A stretch of DNA of 41,884 bases, taken from NCBI GenBank assembly GCA_002344565.1, contig DDTZ01000182.1, positions 1 through 41,884 of the forward strand, read 5' to 3'. Each line of letters opens with the position of its first letter. The first letter of the stretch is position 1. This document shows positions 1-7,937 of this stretch, one piece after another. A model generated the notes under the pieces. It was not told the origin of the DNA. It searched no databases and worked only from the letters and a program-made list of their open reading frames with translations. The DNA comes from Bdellovibrionaceae bacterium UBA2351 (GTDB lineage: Bacteria > Bdellovibrionota > Bdellovibrionia > Bdellovibrionales > Bdellovibrionaceae). Made by a program: the position numbers and the translations under genes.

Positions 1-1
1 T

Positions 2-529
2 AACAACAAACTAGATAAAGTTTCAACGGATAAAACTGAATTTAAAGATTCAAAAAATGCGGTAGAGACTGAAATCAGCAAGTTGATGAATATCAAAGGT
101 GCGCGCACGGTAGAAAGCTTCCACAAAGAACTTGGCCGCGTAATGTGGGATAAGTGTGGGATGTCCAGAACTGAAGCCGGTCTAAAAGATGCGATCAAAA
201 CGATCGGCAAAATCAAAGAAGAATTCTGGCAAAACGTTAGAATTCCTGGTGATGCGGCCGATATGAACAACGAATTAGAAAAAGCGGGTCGCGTAGCCGA
301 CTACATCGAACTTGGTGAACTAATGTGCCGTGACGCTCTAGAAAGACAAGAGTCGTGTGGTGGACACTTCCGTGAAGAGTACCAAGAAAATGGGGAAGCT
401 AAGCGTGATGATGAAAAATTCTGTCACGTAGCTGCTTGGGAGTGGAATGGAGCAAACAAGCCACAGACTCGCAACACTGAAGAATTAAAATTTGAAAACG
501 TTAAACTAGCTACAAGAAGTTATAAATAG
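2..529 (+). CDS. sdhA: Succinate dehydrogenase/fumarate reductase flavoprotein subunit, C-terminal part
   Basis: The reading frame is open from base 2 of the window, so only the last 175 residues are present and the FAD-binding N-terminus lies outside. The stretch containing GRVMWDKCGMSRTEAGL, RVADYIELGELMCRDALER and ESCGGHFREEY is typical of the helical C-terminal domain of SdhA/FrdA of the type found in Bacteroidetes and delta-group bacteria. The enzyme oxidises succinate to fumarate with a covalently bound FAD and passes electrons to SdhB. The stop is 8 bases before sdhB, so the two are co-transcribed; a cytochrome b subunit is expected upstream. Confidence 0.95.
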   Translation, partial: NNKLDKVSTDKTEFKDSKNAVETEISKLMNIKGARTVESFHKELGRVMWDKCGMSRTEAGLKDAIKTIGKIKEEFWQNVRIPGDAADMNNELEKAGRVADYIELGELMCRDALERQESCGGHFREEYQENGEAKRDDEKFCHVAAWEWNGANKPQTRNTEELKFENVKLATRSYK

Positions 530-537
530 AGGAAATT

Positions 538-1326
538 ATGTCTGAAAAGAATATTAATATTACACTAAAAGTTTGGCGTCAGAAGAACCAACGTGAGTCA
601 GGTTCTTTCAAAGAATACGTAGCTAAGAACGTTTCTACAGATGCTTCTTTCCTTGAAATGCTAGATGCAGTTAACGAAGAATTAATTTCAAAAGGTGACG
701 ATCCAATTGCATTTGATCACGACTGTCGCGAAGGTATTTGCGGCAGCTGCGGTTTCATGATCAACGGAAATGCGCACGGCCCTTTGAAATCAACGACTGT
801 GTGCCAGTTGCACATGAGAAATTTTAAAGACGGAGATTTTTTAACTCTAGAACCATGGAGAGCGGCTGCATTTCCATTGATTAAAGACTTAACTGTTGAC
901 CGTTCCGCGCTGGATCGAATCATTCGCTCAGGTGGATACATTTCTGTTAATACAGGTAATGCACCAGATGGCAATGCAATCATGATTCCGAAAACCGCAG
1001 CTGATGAGGCGTTCAACGCCGCTACATGTATTGGTTGTGGAGCGTGTGTAGCATCTTGTAAAAATGCATCGGCGGCATTATTTACGTCAGCGAAAATTTC
1101 TCACTTAGGTTTATTGCCTCAAGGTGAGGTGGAAAAAGAAAAACGTGCGTTAAGCATGGTCGGCCAAATGGACAAAGAAGGCTTTGGCGCATGCACAAGT
1201 ACCGGGTCTTGCTCGGCATCTTGCCCTAAGGATATTAGTCTAACTAACATCGCTCGCATGAACAGAGACTATATGAAAGCCTCGTTTTCCAAGAAACCAG
1301 AGACCCACTCTGGAGATGGTGCATAG
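538..1326 (+). CDS. sdhB: Succinate dehydrogenase/fumarate reductase iron-sulfur subunit
   Basis: A 262-residue protein carrying the three cluster motifs of SdhB/FrdB: a plant-type [2Fe-2S] site with Cys63, Cys68, Cys71 and Cys89 (CREGICGSC), a [4Fe-4S] site CIGCGACVASC (Cys164, 167, 170, 174), and the last cysteine group Cys219, Cys225, Cys229. It carries electrons from the flavin in SdhA to the quinone site at the membrane anchor. The start is set by AGAGGAAATT directly before the ATG, overlapping the sdhA stop. Order sdhA-sdhB. Cysteine spacing is normal and nothing suggests loss of function. Confidence 0.97.
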   Translation: MSEKNINITLKVWRQKNQRESGSFKEYVAKNVSTDASFLEMLDAVNEELISKGDDPIAFDHDCREGICGSCGFMINGNAHGPLKSTTVCQLHMRNFKDGDFLTLEPWRAAAFPLIKDLTVDRSALDRIIRSGGYISVNTGNAPDGNAIMIPKTAADEAFNAATCIGCGACVASCKNASAALFTSAKISHLGLLPQGEVEKEKRALSMVGQMDKEGFGACTSTGSCSASCPKDISLTNIARMNRDYMKASFSKKPETHSGDGA

Positions 1327-1361
1327 TCGAACGTCTAAATAACGTCGATGTTGTAGAAAAC

Positions 1362-1371
1362 TGACATGTCA
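1362..1371. repeat. 10-bp perfect palindrome TGACATGTCA
   Basis: TGACATGTCA is a perfect palindrome just upstream of the leader hairpin of the subtilase gene. Its size and symmetry fit a dimeric regulator's operator, but a single copy in this window is not proof. AACGTC also occurs twice nearby, around 1330 and 1341. Confidence 0.3.
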
Positions 1372-1372
1372 A

Positions 1373-1430
1373 TGGTCCCCGAAGAATCTATCTTAAATAT
1401 ATAAGAGTTTAAGATAGTTTTGGGGGACCA
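1373..1430 (+). promoter_or_regulatory. Leader hairpin enclosing the subtilase ribosome binding site
   Basis: An outer arm TGGTCCCC (1373-1380) is complementary to GGGGACCA (1423-1430), and an inner 10-bp arm CTATCTTAAA (1388-1397) to TTTAAGATAG (1408-1417). The 3' outer arm contains the G-rich Shine-Dalgarno (1422-1427) that sits 6 bases before the ATG at 1434. Folded, it would hide the ribosome site, which suggests translational control. The inner stem followed by TTTT could instead be a weak terminator of the sdh operon. A similar hairpin core occurs at 33624-33652. Confidence 0.6.
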
Positions 1431-1433
1431 ACC

Positions 1434-3059
1434 ATGCGTATTATTTTCTTTCTTCTATTGTCTATTGCTGTATCAGCCAAAGAGACAAAATCTATTCCGG
1501 GCGAGTATGTTGTAAAGTTCAAATCAAGCAACAAAAGCACTCTCTCAACATTAGCAAACCAAGTAAAAATGCAAACAGGAATGGAAGTTAAAACTATGCT
1601 TCCTTCATTGGGTGTTGCGGTCCTTAAAACAAACGGCGAAAAATTTAATATCGCCACGTTAAAACAAAACTCAACTATTGCGCTGATAGAACCAAACTAC
1701 ATCTATTCAATAAACTATCAAAAAGGTGTAAAACCAAACGATCCGTCTCTTTCCAAACTGTGGGGAATGATTAATATCGGTCAACCGGACTCTGTTGGCC
1801 AAGTGGGTGTTCCAGGTGTGGATATCAACGCGACCAACGCGTGGACCGTTCAAACGGGTTCTGTCGACACTATTGTTGCGGTTATCGACACCGGCGTTAA
1901 CTACAAAAGCAAAGACCTAGCCGGTAACATGTGGGTCAACATTGCAGAAAAAAACGGGAAAAAGGGCGTAGATGATGATGGCAATGGATACGTCGATGAT
2001 GTGTATGGGTGGAACTTTGTACCAGGCGCAAAAGATCCGTCTGATCCATTGGATGACCAAGGTCATGGGACTCACTGTGCGGGCACAATAGGTGCCATTG
2101 GAAACGATAAATATGGTATCGTAGGTGTTGCTTGGAAAACTCGAATCATGGCACTTAAATTTTTAGGTGCGGACGGATCAGGCTCACTGGAAGGCGCGTT
2201 GCAGGCGATCGACTACGCAACTAAAAATGGAGCAAAAGTATTAAGTAATTCTTGGAGTGGCGGCGAATATTCTGAAATTCTAAAAGAAGCTATCGAGCGT
2301 TCTCATAAGGCTGGGGCTTTGTTTGTGGCAGCTGCGGGAAACAATGCCGCAAATAACGATACAAGTGAACGCTACCCTGCTAATTATGACGTACCCAACG
2401 TTCTAACAGTTGCGGCGATCGATAACAAAGGTCAGCTAGCGAGCTTCTCTAACTATGGTAAAAATAAAGTTCATATTGCTGCTCCCGGTGTAAATATCTA
2501 CTCAACGATTTTAAAAGGTTACGATTCTTGGTCGGGAACATCAATGGCGACCCCGCATGTTTCGGGGGCGGCAGTTCTATTAGCGTCGCAATATCCAACA
2601 ATGAGTGGTGTTCAGCTAAAAGAAACCATTTTAAACGCGGCTAAACCTAATAAGTTACTAAGAAATAAAGTTTCAACAGCGGGAAATTTGGATGCCTATG
2701 CGGCCCTTATGCAAACAAAAGTTCAACCGGACCCGGAAGATCCATATAACTGGACAAGCAAAATGGAATATCAGTTGGCGACAGAACATCCGTATAAGCC
2801 AGAACAGAACAGTACTTGGGAAATAAATGTTCCAAGCGCGAATAAGATCGCACTTTACTTTGAAAAAATGGATATCGAATTTAAATACGACACTGTTAAG
2901 CTTTACGATGTAAACGGAAAGTTGGTTCAAATTCTAACAGGTGATAATACAGACTCATTCTCTGAGCCCATCAGTGGTAACTATGTAAAGGTTGTGTTTG
3001 AAACTGATCGTTCGGTGGAAAAACACGGCTTTGATATCACAAAAATTCACTATAAGTAA
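1434..3059 (+). CDS. Secreted subtilisin-like serine protease (peptidase S8) with CUB-like C-terminus
   Basis: A 541-residue preproprotein. Residues 1-15 form a signal peptide; about 22-92 resemble an inhibitor I9 propeptide (PGEYVVKFKSS to ALIEPNYIY). The S8 catalytic domain follows with Asp152 (VIDTGVNY), His211 (GHGTHCAG), oxyanion Asn303 (AAGNN) and Ser370 (SGTSMATPHVSGAA). An Asp-rich loop near 180-190 (DDDGNGYVDD) may bind calcium. Residues about 430-541 form a beta-rich tail with a CUB/P-like pattern (YDTVKLYD, GNYVKVVFETD). Likely released to the periplasm or outside to digest protein, as expected in a predatory or scavenging lifestyle. The ATG at 1434 is preceded by GGGGGA in a hairpin arm. 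Confidence 0.93.
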   Translation: MRIIFFLLLSIAVSAKETKSIPGEYVVKFKSSNKSTLSTLANQVKMQTGMEVKTMLPSLGVAVLKTNGEKFNIATLKQNSTIALIEPNYIYSINYQKGVKPNDPSLSKLWGMINIGQPDSVGQVGVPGVDINATNAWTVQTGSVDTIVAVIDTGVNYKSKDLAGNMWVNIAEKNGKKGVDDDGNGYVDDVYGWNFVPGAKDPSDPLDDQGHGTHCAGTIGAIGNDKYGIVGVAWKTRIMALKFLGADGSGSLEGALQAIDYATKNGAKVLSNSWSGGEYSEILKEAIERSHKAGALFVAAAGNNAANNDTSERYPANYDVPNVLTVAAIDNKGQLASFSNYGKNKVHIAAPGVNIYSTILKGYDSWSGTSMATPHVSGAAVLLASQYPTMSGVQLKETILNAAKPNKLLRNKVSTAGNLDAYAALMQTKVQPDPEDPYNWTSKMEYQLATEHPYKPEQNSTWEINVPSANKIALYFEKMDIEFKYDTVKLYDVNGKLVQILTGDNTDSFSEPISGNYVKVVFETDRSVEKHGFDITKIHYK

Positions 3060-3072
3060 ATATTGATAGCGA

Positions 3073-4182
3073 CTAGCCGCCGCCACTATTTGGCGGCGGA
3101 GGTGGTGTTACAAGTCGGCAGGTATTTGAAACAAATTGGATATATCCATTTCGACATAAGAAATTGATACTGCCTTCGTAAGTTTGAGTTACGTTGTCAT
3201 AGTCACCACGATAGTAACATTTGCTTTGATTATTAGTCGCACACTGTGAAGTGTGAATCGTTGGTACATCTGTAGAGCACGCAATAGAGAAGTTCTGATT
3301 ATTAGAAACATCGCCACCTAATGTAAAGTAGCCAAAACCCATACGGCCGACATTGCTTAAAAAATTCTGCAATTGCATCATAGTGATAGTTGGATTGTTC
3401 TGGCTTACTAAATACTTATTTGTTTTATAGTAGAATAAATCATTGAAATAACTGTAACCATCACTTGGATTTGTGCGCACTTGAAGATCGATAAAATAAT
3501 TTCCTCGGCCGCACAGTTTTGCTACCATTCTAATTTGCGCGCGATTTGAAGTTAATTTAGAACCACCGCCATCAGTTACAACGACGTGGTAATCGCCTTC
3601 TTTGTAAATACGATCAAGCACATCCGAATACGATTCGTAGTGAGTAGTTCCATACTTTGGCGGAATTTCAACGCCGTCTCGGTACCATTTAAATGTGTAA
3701 GGTGAACGACCGCCTTGAATAGTTACACCAACAAAGAACTCGGTGTTCTCGGCCATAGTTTTTGAAGCCGGCTGAGTGACAATTTTGAAGGTAGTGTCGC
3801 CGCCGCCGATAATTCCACCACCAGACCCACTACCCGAACCACCGCTCCCAGAGCCGCAGCCAAGGCAGGTTCCAGAACCAGAGCCACCGGAAGAGCTAGA
3901 GCCTCCTCCACCGATAGAGCCAGCGGAGCCACCGTTCACGCCGCTAAAACTGCTGCCGGATTTCGAGCCACCACTGGTAATGCCGCGGGCACTACCAGAA
4001 CTTAAACCAGAACCAGAGCTCCCAGAGCCAGAGGAGCCCGAGCCTAACGATGACGAGGAAGAGGATTTGCTACCTTCTTTCGATGTAGCCTGAGTATTCA
4101 TCGTATTAGGTGAATTACAGTTTTGGAAAGAAACCATTAAAAGGGTAAATCCCAAAACGATTCTGATTTTTTTTAATTTCAC
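3073..4182 (-). CDS. Secreted lipoprotein with Gly/Ser-rich linker and Ig-like domain
   Basis: I prefer the GTG at 4182 over the ATG at 4203, because a strong GGGGGA lies just before the GTG, none precedes the ATG, and the GTG start gives a clean signal sequence. From that start the protein has about 369 residues. The signal peptide ends in VSFQNC, a non-canonical lipobox (Cys22) that I associate with Bdellovibrio lipoproteins. A long low-complexity Gly/Ser linker follows (about 35-125), then an Ig-like domain (TFKIVTQPASKTMAEN to SNRAQIRMV, with FKWYRDG) and a cysteine-bearing C-terminal region without a recognised family. It probably projects a binding domain away from a membrane. The linker GC is clearly higher than the surroundings. 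Convergent with the protease upstream. Confidence 0.8.
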   Translation of the reverse strand: MKLKKIRIVLGFTLLMVSFQNCNSPNTMNTQATSKEGSKSSSSSSLGSGSSGSGSSGSGLSSGSARGITSGGSKSGSSFSGVNGGSAGSIGGGGSSSSGGSGSGTCLGCGSGSGGSGSGSGGGIIGGGDTTFKIVTQPASKTMAENTEFFVGVTIQGGRSPYTFKWYRDGVEIPPKYGTTHYESYSDVLDRIYKEGDYHVVVTDGGGSKLTSNRAQIRMVAKLCGRGNYFIDLQVRTNPSDGYSYFNDLFYYKTNKYLVSQNNPTITMMQLQNFLSNVGRMGFGYFTLGGDVSNNQNFSIACSTDVPTIHTSQCATNNQSKCYYRGDYDNVTQTYEGSINFLCRNGYIQFVSNTCRLVTPPPPPNSGGG

Positions 4183-4302
4183 TAATCCCCCACCCGAACA
4201 CATAGAAGGAGTGCAAACTCAATTCCGGGTCTCCGCCATTATATCGGCTTAGATAGGGTTGACTTTAAACAGTGTAAAAATAAACTACGACGTTTCGAAA
4301 TG

Positions 4303-4321
4303 AGACGTTTTTAAAACGTCT
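4303..4321. repeat. 19-bp near-perfect palindrome downstream of the alpha/beta hydrolase
   Basis: AGACGTTTT, one T, then AAAACGTCT: 9-bp arms with a single central base. A related GACGTTT unit lies 12-15 bases to the left (near 4289). It sits just after the stop of the minus-strand hydrolase, so it may terminate that operon, although the tight centre and lack of a clean T tract make a protein-binding site equally possible. Confidence 0.45.
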
Positions 4322-4326
4322 ATTAC

Positions 4327-5196
4327 TTAGCCGATTTTTAAAAAAGATCTAATTTTTAGATTAATATAGTCTGGAAAATCTAGCTGTGTGCAATGACTAC
4401 CATAGGGTACTTCTACATACTCTGCGTCGCGAATAGTGTTGGCCATTTCTTCCTGGTATGACTTCGGTGTGACGTTGTCATTTTCGCCGGAAATAATTAA
4501 AGTAGGGACATCAATTTTTTCTAAAACTTTTTCGCCGTTAAATTTCATCATATCTTCAAACAAACTTAGAAAGACTTCGAGGTCTAATTCAGCCACACCT
4601 CGTGCGTATACCTCGATATCTTTAAAGTGAGTAAGCTTCAAATTGAAACCACCTACGATGGCAACGGCTCTCATGGAAATGGGGTTATAAACAGCCGCTT
4701 TCCAAATTTGTGTTAACATTTCCGGAGAGTCTTTGAATTGATTTTTTACCCAATAAAAAAACGGCTCAACAATATCTAGGCCAAACATTCCCTTGATGGG
4801 ATTGCGGGCAAAACCATTGATTAGTGTGATACTTTTAAATCGTTCTGGAAACTGCTCGAATGCAGAAAAAATCACGGGTGCGCCAAAACTATGACCAGCA
4901 AAATGGGCCTTTCTAATTTTCAAATCATCTAAAATCGCTTCGATATCTTTTGCAGTCGAGGCAATATTCAAATTATTTTTATCTGCCACTGGATAGCTTT
5001 GGTGGTGGCCGCGTAGATCAAAACAGATCACTTGATTAAAGCGACTAAAATATTTGATTTGGTGATGCCAATGATTCATCAAGCAGGCAATGCCGTACAC
5101 AAAAACAATGGGATCACCCGATCCACGTGTTTCGTAGTAAATTTCGGTACCATCGAAGCTTTTAATTTTCTTTGAAGATTTTTGAATTACATCCAT
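4327..5196 (-). CDS. Alpha/beta-fold hydrolase
   Basis: A 289-residue soluble protein of the alpha/beta hydrolase superfamily. The nucleophile elbow is GHSFGA with Ser103, the acid is probably Asp240 (SGENDNVTPK), and the catalytic base is His268 (YGSHCTQLDFPD). The oxyanion-loop region GDPIVFVYGIA has VYG in place of the common HG. No signal peptide, so cytoplasmic. Substrate cannot be told from sequence. The ATG overlaps the stop of the upstream FHA gene by one base (TAATG), so the two are translationally coupled and the hydrolase may act in a pathway controlled by the FHA protein. Confidence 0.88.
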   Translation of the reverse strand: MDVIQKSSKKIKSFDGTEIYYETRGSGDPIVFVYGIACLMNHWHHQIKYFSRFNQVICFDLRGHHQSYPVADKNNLNIASTAKDIEAILDDLKIRKAHFAGHSFGAPVIFSAFEQFPERFKSITLINGFARNPIKGMFGLDIVEPFFYWVKNQFKDSPEMLTQIWKAAVYNPISMRAVAIVGGFNLKLTHFKDIEVYARGVAELDLEVFLSLFEDMMKFNGEKVLEKIDVPTLIISGENDNVTPKSYQEEMANTIRDAEYVEVPYGSHCTQLDFPDYINLKIRSFLKIG

Positions 5197-5885
5197 TACT
5201 CTAAAAAAAGCACTTTGATGATGCTCTCTCCTACTTTGATTCGATCGCCGCTAATTAGAACCTGAGACTCAAAGACAGCATCATTCAATAAAACGCGGCT
5301 TAAATCAAAGTTTACAATGCGAGCGCCCTCCGGCGAAGGGACAATTTTAAAGGCTAACTCAGGGGCTTCTTGTTCATGCAACGGAATATCTAATGACCAG
5401 AACCCTGCTGTACGTGGACCATAGGTTAAAATTTTACTCTCATCTGTTTGAATACCCTGAACGAAAAGCAACTCCACTTTGGGATTAAATGCCGAGATAT
5501 CCTGAGGCGGCATGGTGTTTAGGGCGCTCTGGTTAATAACGTCCGCCAGTAAATCCCTCCAAGTCTTGGTGGGAAAGTACTGTTCCATTTCATCGTCCGT
5601 AAATACCTTAACGATGAACTCGGTATTACCGATCATGAATTTGGTTTCAGGGTAAAGGGCGACTTTTCGGACAACCGTATCGTTGACAATAAGTCCATTT
5701 CGCGAGTTTTGGTCCACAAGGATAGGAATTCCGGTCTCATCAAACAGGACGGTAGCATGTAAAGTCGACACGTTTGGGTCTTTAATTACGATATCGGCCT
5801 TCTTGCGACCGACGGTCATTTTATCGACTAATTTGAATACTTCACCTTTTTGAATTCCCTCAAGAATTTCAATAACTAAGCCCAT
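5196..5885 (-). CDS. FHA-domain protein
   Basis: A 229-residue protein beginning directly with a forkhead-associated domain: Gly26-Arg27 (TVGRKKADIVI), Ser40 and His43 (VSTLHATV), and Ser61-Arg-Asn63-Gly64 (DQNSRNGLIVN), the residues that normally recognise phosphothreonine. The C-terminal segment 165-229 ends in LLNDAVFESQVLISGDRIKVGESIIKV-type strands, which look like the last strands of a second, degenerate FHA fold. No kinase domain or membrane segment is present. It probably acts as a phospho-dependent adaptor for a Ser/Thr kinase encoded elsewhere. First gene of a two-gene unit with the hydrolase. Confidence 0.88.
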   Translation of the reverse strand: MGLVIEILEGIQKGEVFKLVDKMTVGRKKADIVIKDPNVSTLHATVLFDETGIPILVDQNSRNGLIVNDTVVRKVALYPETKFMIGNTEFIVKVFTDDEMEQYFPTKTWRDLLADVINQSALNTMPPQDISAFNPKVELLFVQGIQTDESKILTYGPRTAGFWSLDIPLHEQEAPELAFKIVPSPEGARIVNFDLSRVLLNDAVFESQVLISGDRIKVGESIIKVLFLE

Positions 5886-6038
5886 ACTATAATCAGACCA
5901 CTATTTAAATTTTTCGTCCAATAACTTTATCTTGAGGATAGACCAAAGCCATGATAGATCCTAGCTTCCTTGCTCATAGCTTTAGCATAGTTTTTTGCTT
6001 AATTCATTGGCTGTGGGCACTAACCGAAAGGATCGAAA

Positions 6039-6482
6039 ATGAAGGTAAAGTACGAATATCCCAAGATTATTCACTTCTATGAAGGCGTGTTAATGCTACA
6101 CCCTGACGCAACAGCAGAAGACCAAAAAGAATTCTTTAAGCGTAATAAAGAAATCCTTAAGTCATTCTCTGGTGAGTATCATTCAGTAGAAACTTGGGGC
6201 AAAAGAACATTAGCGTACCCAATCGCTAAAATGAAAAAAGCGCTTTATTTCCACGCTTTATTCAAAGCTGAACCATCAGCAATCGCCGAACTTGAGCGTA
6301 CAATGCGTATTAACGAAAAAGTTATCCGCTTTATGCACACTCGTTTAGACGATAGAAAACCTCTGGCTAAACACCAAGAGGATTTTAAAAATCAATTAAA
6401 AGTATCAGCGGAAAGAGAAAGAGAACGCGAAGCTAAGATCCAAGCGCGTAAAGCTGCTAGAGCTGCTTCTATCGCTGAATAA
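6039..6482 (+). CDS. rpsF: 30S ribosomal protein bS6
   Basis: A 147-residue protein matching bS6, with YEGVLMLHPDATAEDQ at the start and the WGKRTLAYPIAKMKKALYF core that packs against bS18 on the small-subunit platform. The family is commonly about 95-135 residues; the extra length is a charged Arg/Glu/Lys tail from about residue 110. The start has AAAGGATCGAAA before the ATG. The stop overlaps the next ATG (TAATG), giving coupling with the DUF2232-type gene. The bS18 gene that usually follows is absent here. Confidence 0.95.
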   Translation: MKVKYEYPKIIHFYEGVLMLHPDATAEDQKEFFKRNKEILKSFSGEYHSVETWGKRTLAYPIAKMKKALYFHALFKAEPSAIAELERTMRINEKVIRFMHTRLDDRKPLAKHQEDFKNQLKVSAEREREREAKIQARKAARAASIAE

Positions 6483-7381
6483 TGACAGTAACGAAGGGTT
6501 CGCTTTCTAGACTTTCTGTTATTTCAAGCATCGCGGTGTTGATGTCGATTCTAACAGTTGTCTTTGGTACGCCCTTCTTAAGAGTCATTAGGAATGTTTA
6601 CGGTTCTTTGACATTTTGGGGTTTAGTACTTTTGTTTGTAGGCGGAACAGCGCTGTTAAAAGCAGATTGGCTAAGCTTCGTAGTTGGATCTGTGTGGTTA
6701 ACCACGGGAATCAGTTTAGAGCTCGAAAAAAGGAAAGTTTCTTTTTTGGCGAATTCGATAGTGAGTCTAACTACTGGGTTTATCGTTTGCGGAACAGGGT
6801 TGCTGGGGGTTTTAAACCGTTTAGGGGTCACTGATCTGGCCCGGGCGACGGAATACTTCCAGGAAGCTGTAAAGCCGCTGGTAAAGGGACAAATGAATCA
6901 AGAGCTGGATTACGCGGCTCTGGTTCTGCAGGTTCCTTCCATGTTGTTTATAGTTCTTCTTCTGAGTCTAGCCATTGGGTTTCTGATGGAACGTAGAATT
7001 CGCTTCTGGTTTCGATTAACGAAGCAAGGCTATGTTTACAAGTTTGATTTTTTGAAATTCAGAGTGAGTGATAAGTTAATATGGGTAGCCCTGTTTTCTT
7101 TATTGTTCAGTGTTCTGGGTGGATTTGGAACAAACTTTAAGATGTTAGAAACAGTGGGTTCAAATTTTGTGAATGTGTTCATAGTAGTTTATTTCTTTCA
7201 GGGATTAGCTGTTTTAGAACATGTGCTCATACAAATTAGAGCCGGAGTATTTTTAAGAACCTTTAGTTATTTTATTTTTTTAGGACAGTTATTTTTAGTT
7301 CTCTCAATAGTCGGCTTTTTAGATTTTTGGTTCGATTTTAGAGGGAAAATTAAACTAGGTATAAATAGGCAAGCCACCTAG
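6482..7381 (+). CDS. DUF2232/YybS-like integral membrane protein
   Basis: A 299-residue protein with about seven to eight hydrophobic segments (roughly 12-33, 38-58, 82-112, 148-168, 200-222, 230-250, 262-285) and an amphipathic loop in the middle (about 115-145). Length, topology and position between rpsF and rplI fit the DUF2232/YybS family, often found in ribosomal S6-S18-L9 clusters. Its molecular role is unsettled; membrane stress or transport has been proposed for relatives. It overlaps rpsF by one base. The identification rests mainly on synteny and membrane pattern. Confidence 0.7.
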   Translation: MTVTKGSLSRLSVISSIAVLMSILTVVFGTPFLRVIRNVYGSLTFWGLVLLFVGGTALLKADWLSFVVGSVWLTTGISLELEKRKVSFLANSIVSLTTGFIVCGTGLLGVLNRLGVTDLARATEYFQEAVKPLVKGQMNQELDYAALVLQVPSMLFIVLLLSLAIGFLMERRIRFWFRLTKQGYVYKFDFLKFRVSDKLIWVALFSLLFSVLGGFGTNFKMLETVGSNFVNVFIVVYFFQGLAVLEHVLIQIRAGVFLRTFSYFIFLGQLFLVLSIVGFLDFWFDFRGKIKLGINRQAT

Positions 7382-7421
7382 ACAAACTCAAGCGGCGGGC
7401 CCTACGAGGAAAGAGGATTTT

Positions 7422-7865
7422 ATGAAAGTTATTTTGCAAAAAGACGTTAAAGAATTAGGTCGCGCAGGCGATTTATTAAATGTTTCTACTGGTTACTTTA
7501 GAAACTTTTTATTCCCAAAAAACTTAGCTATCGAAGCTACTGAAACAAAAGTTAAAGAATGGGAACACTTAAAGAAAGTATCTGATGCTAAAAAAGCAAA
7601 AGCTATGGAAGAGAAAAAACAAGTTGTTTCTAAATTGAATGGCTTATCTATCACTTTCAAGGCAGTTGCTGGTGAAAGCGATAAATTATTCGGTGCTGTT
7701 ACTCACGGTGATATTTCTAAAGAATTAGAAAAACAGGGTTTCTCTGTTGATAAACGTGACGTAGTACTTGAAGAGCCAATCAAAATTTTGGGTAAACACA
7801 AAGCTCAAATTAAATTCTCTGAAGGTTTAGTTGCTGACATTTCTATTAACGTAGAAAGACAGTAA
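7422..7865 (+). CDS. rplI: 50S ribosomal protein bL9
   Basis: A 147-residue protein that is full length for bL9. The N-terminal rRNA-binding domain begins MKVILQKDVKELGRAGD and contains the signature-like VSTGYFRNFLFPKNLA. A Lys-rich central helix (about 45-75) joins it to a C-terminal domain including LFGAVTHGDI. A GAGG-type Shine-Dalgarno (AGAGGATTTT) precedes the ATG. The last gene of the rpsF unit, followed at 7893 by a strong terminator. Confidence 0.97.
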   Translation: MKVILQKDVKELGRAGDLLNVSTGYFRNFLFPKNLAIEATETKVKEWEHLKKVSDAKKAKAMEEKKQVVSKLNGLSITFKAVAGESDKLFGAVTHGDISKELEKQGFSVDKRDVVLEEPIKILGKHKAQIKFSEGLVADISINVERQ

Positions 7866-7892
7866 TCTGAATTTTTAATTTAGATTTAAATT

Positions 7893-7920
7893 AAAAAAGG
7901 GACTGCAAGGTCCCTTTTTT
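7893..7920 (+). terminator. Rho-independent terminator after rplI
   Basis: Arms AAAAAAGGGAC (7893-7903) and GTCCCTTTTTT (7910-7920) pair over 11 bp around a 6-base loop TGCAAG, ending in a T run. It ends the rpsF-rplI transcript and, being A-rich on the other side, may also serve the convergent gene at 7938. Confidence 0.93.
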
Positions 7921-7937
7921 ATTTCTAGAATCTTTTT

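Noticed and set aside
3776..4093. Proline-rich plus-strand frame
   Set aside because: It is the antisense of the Gly/Ser repeat of the lipoprotein; no ribosome site or family.
3073..4182. Gly/Ser repeat read as a CRISPR-like or tandem DNA array
   Set aside because: Units are irregular codon repeats for Gly and Ser within one open frame, without conserved spacers.
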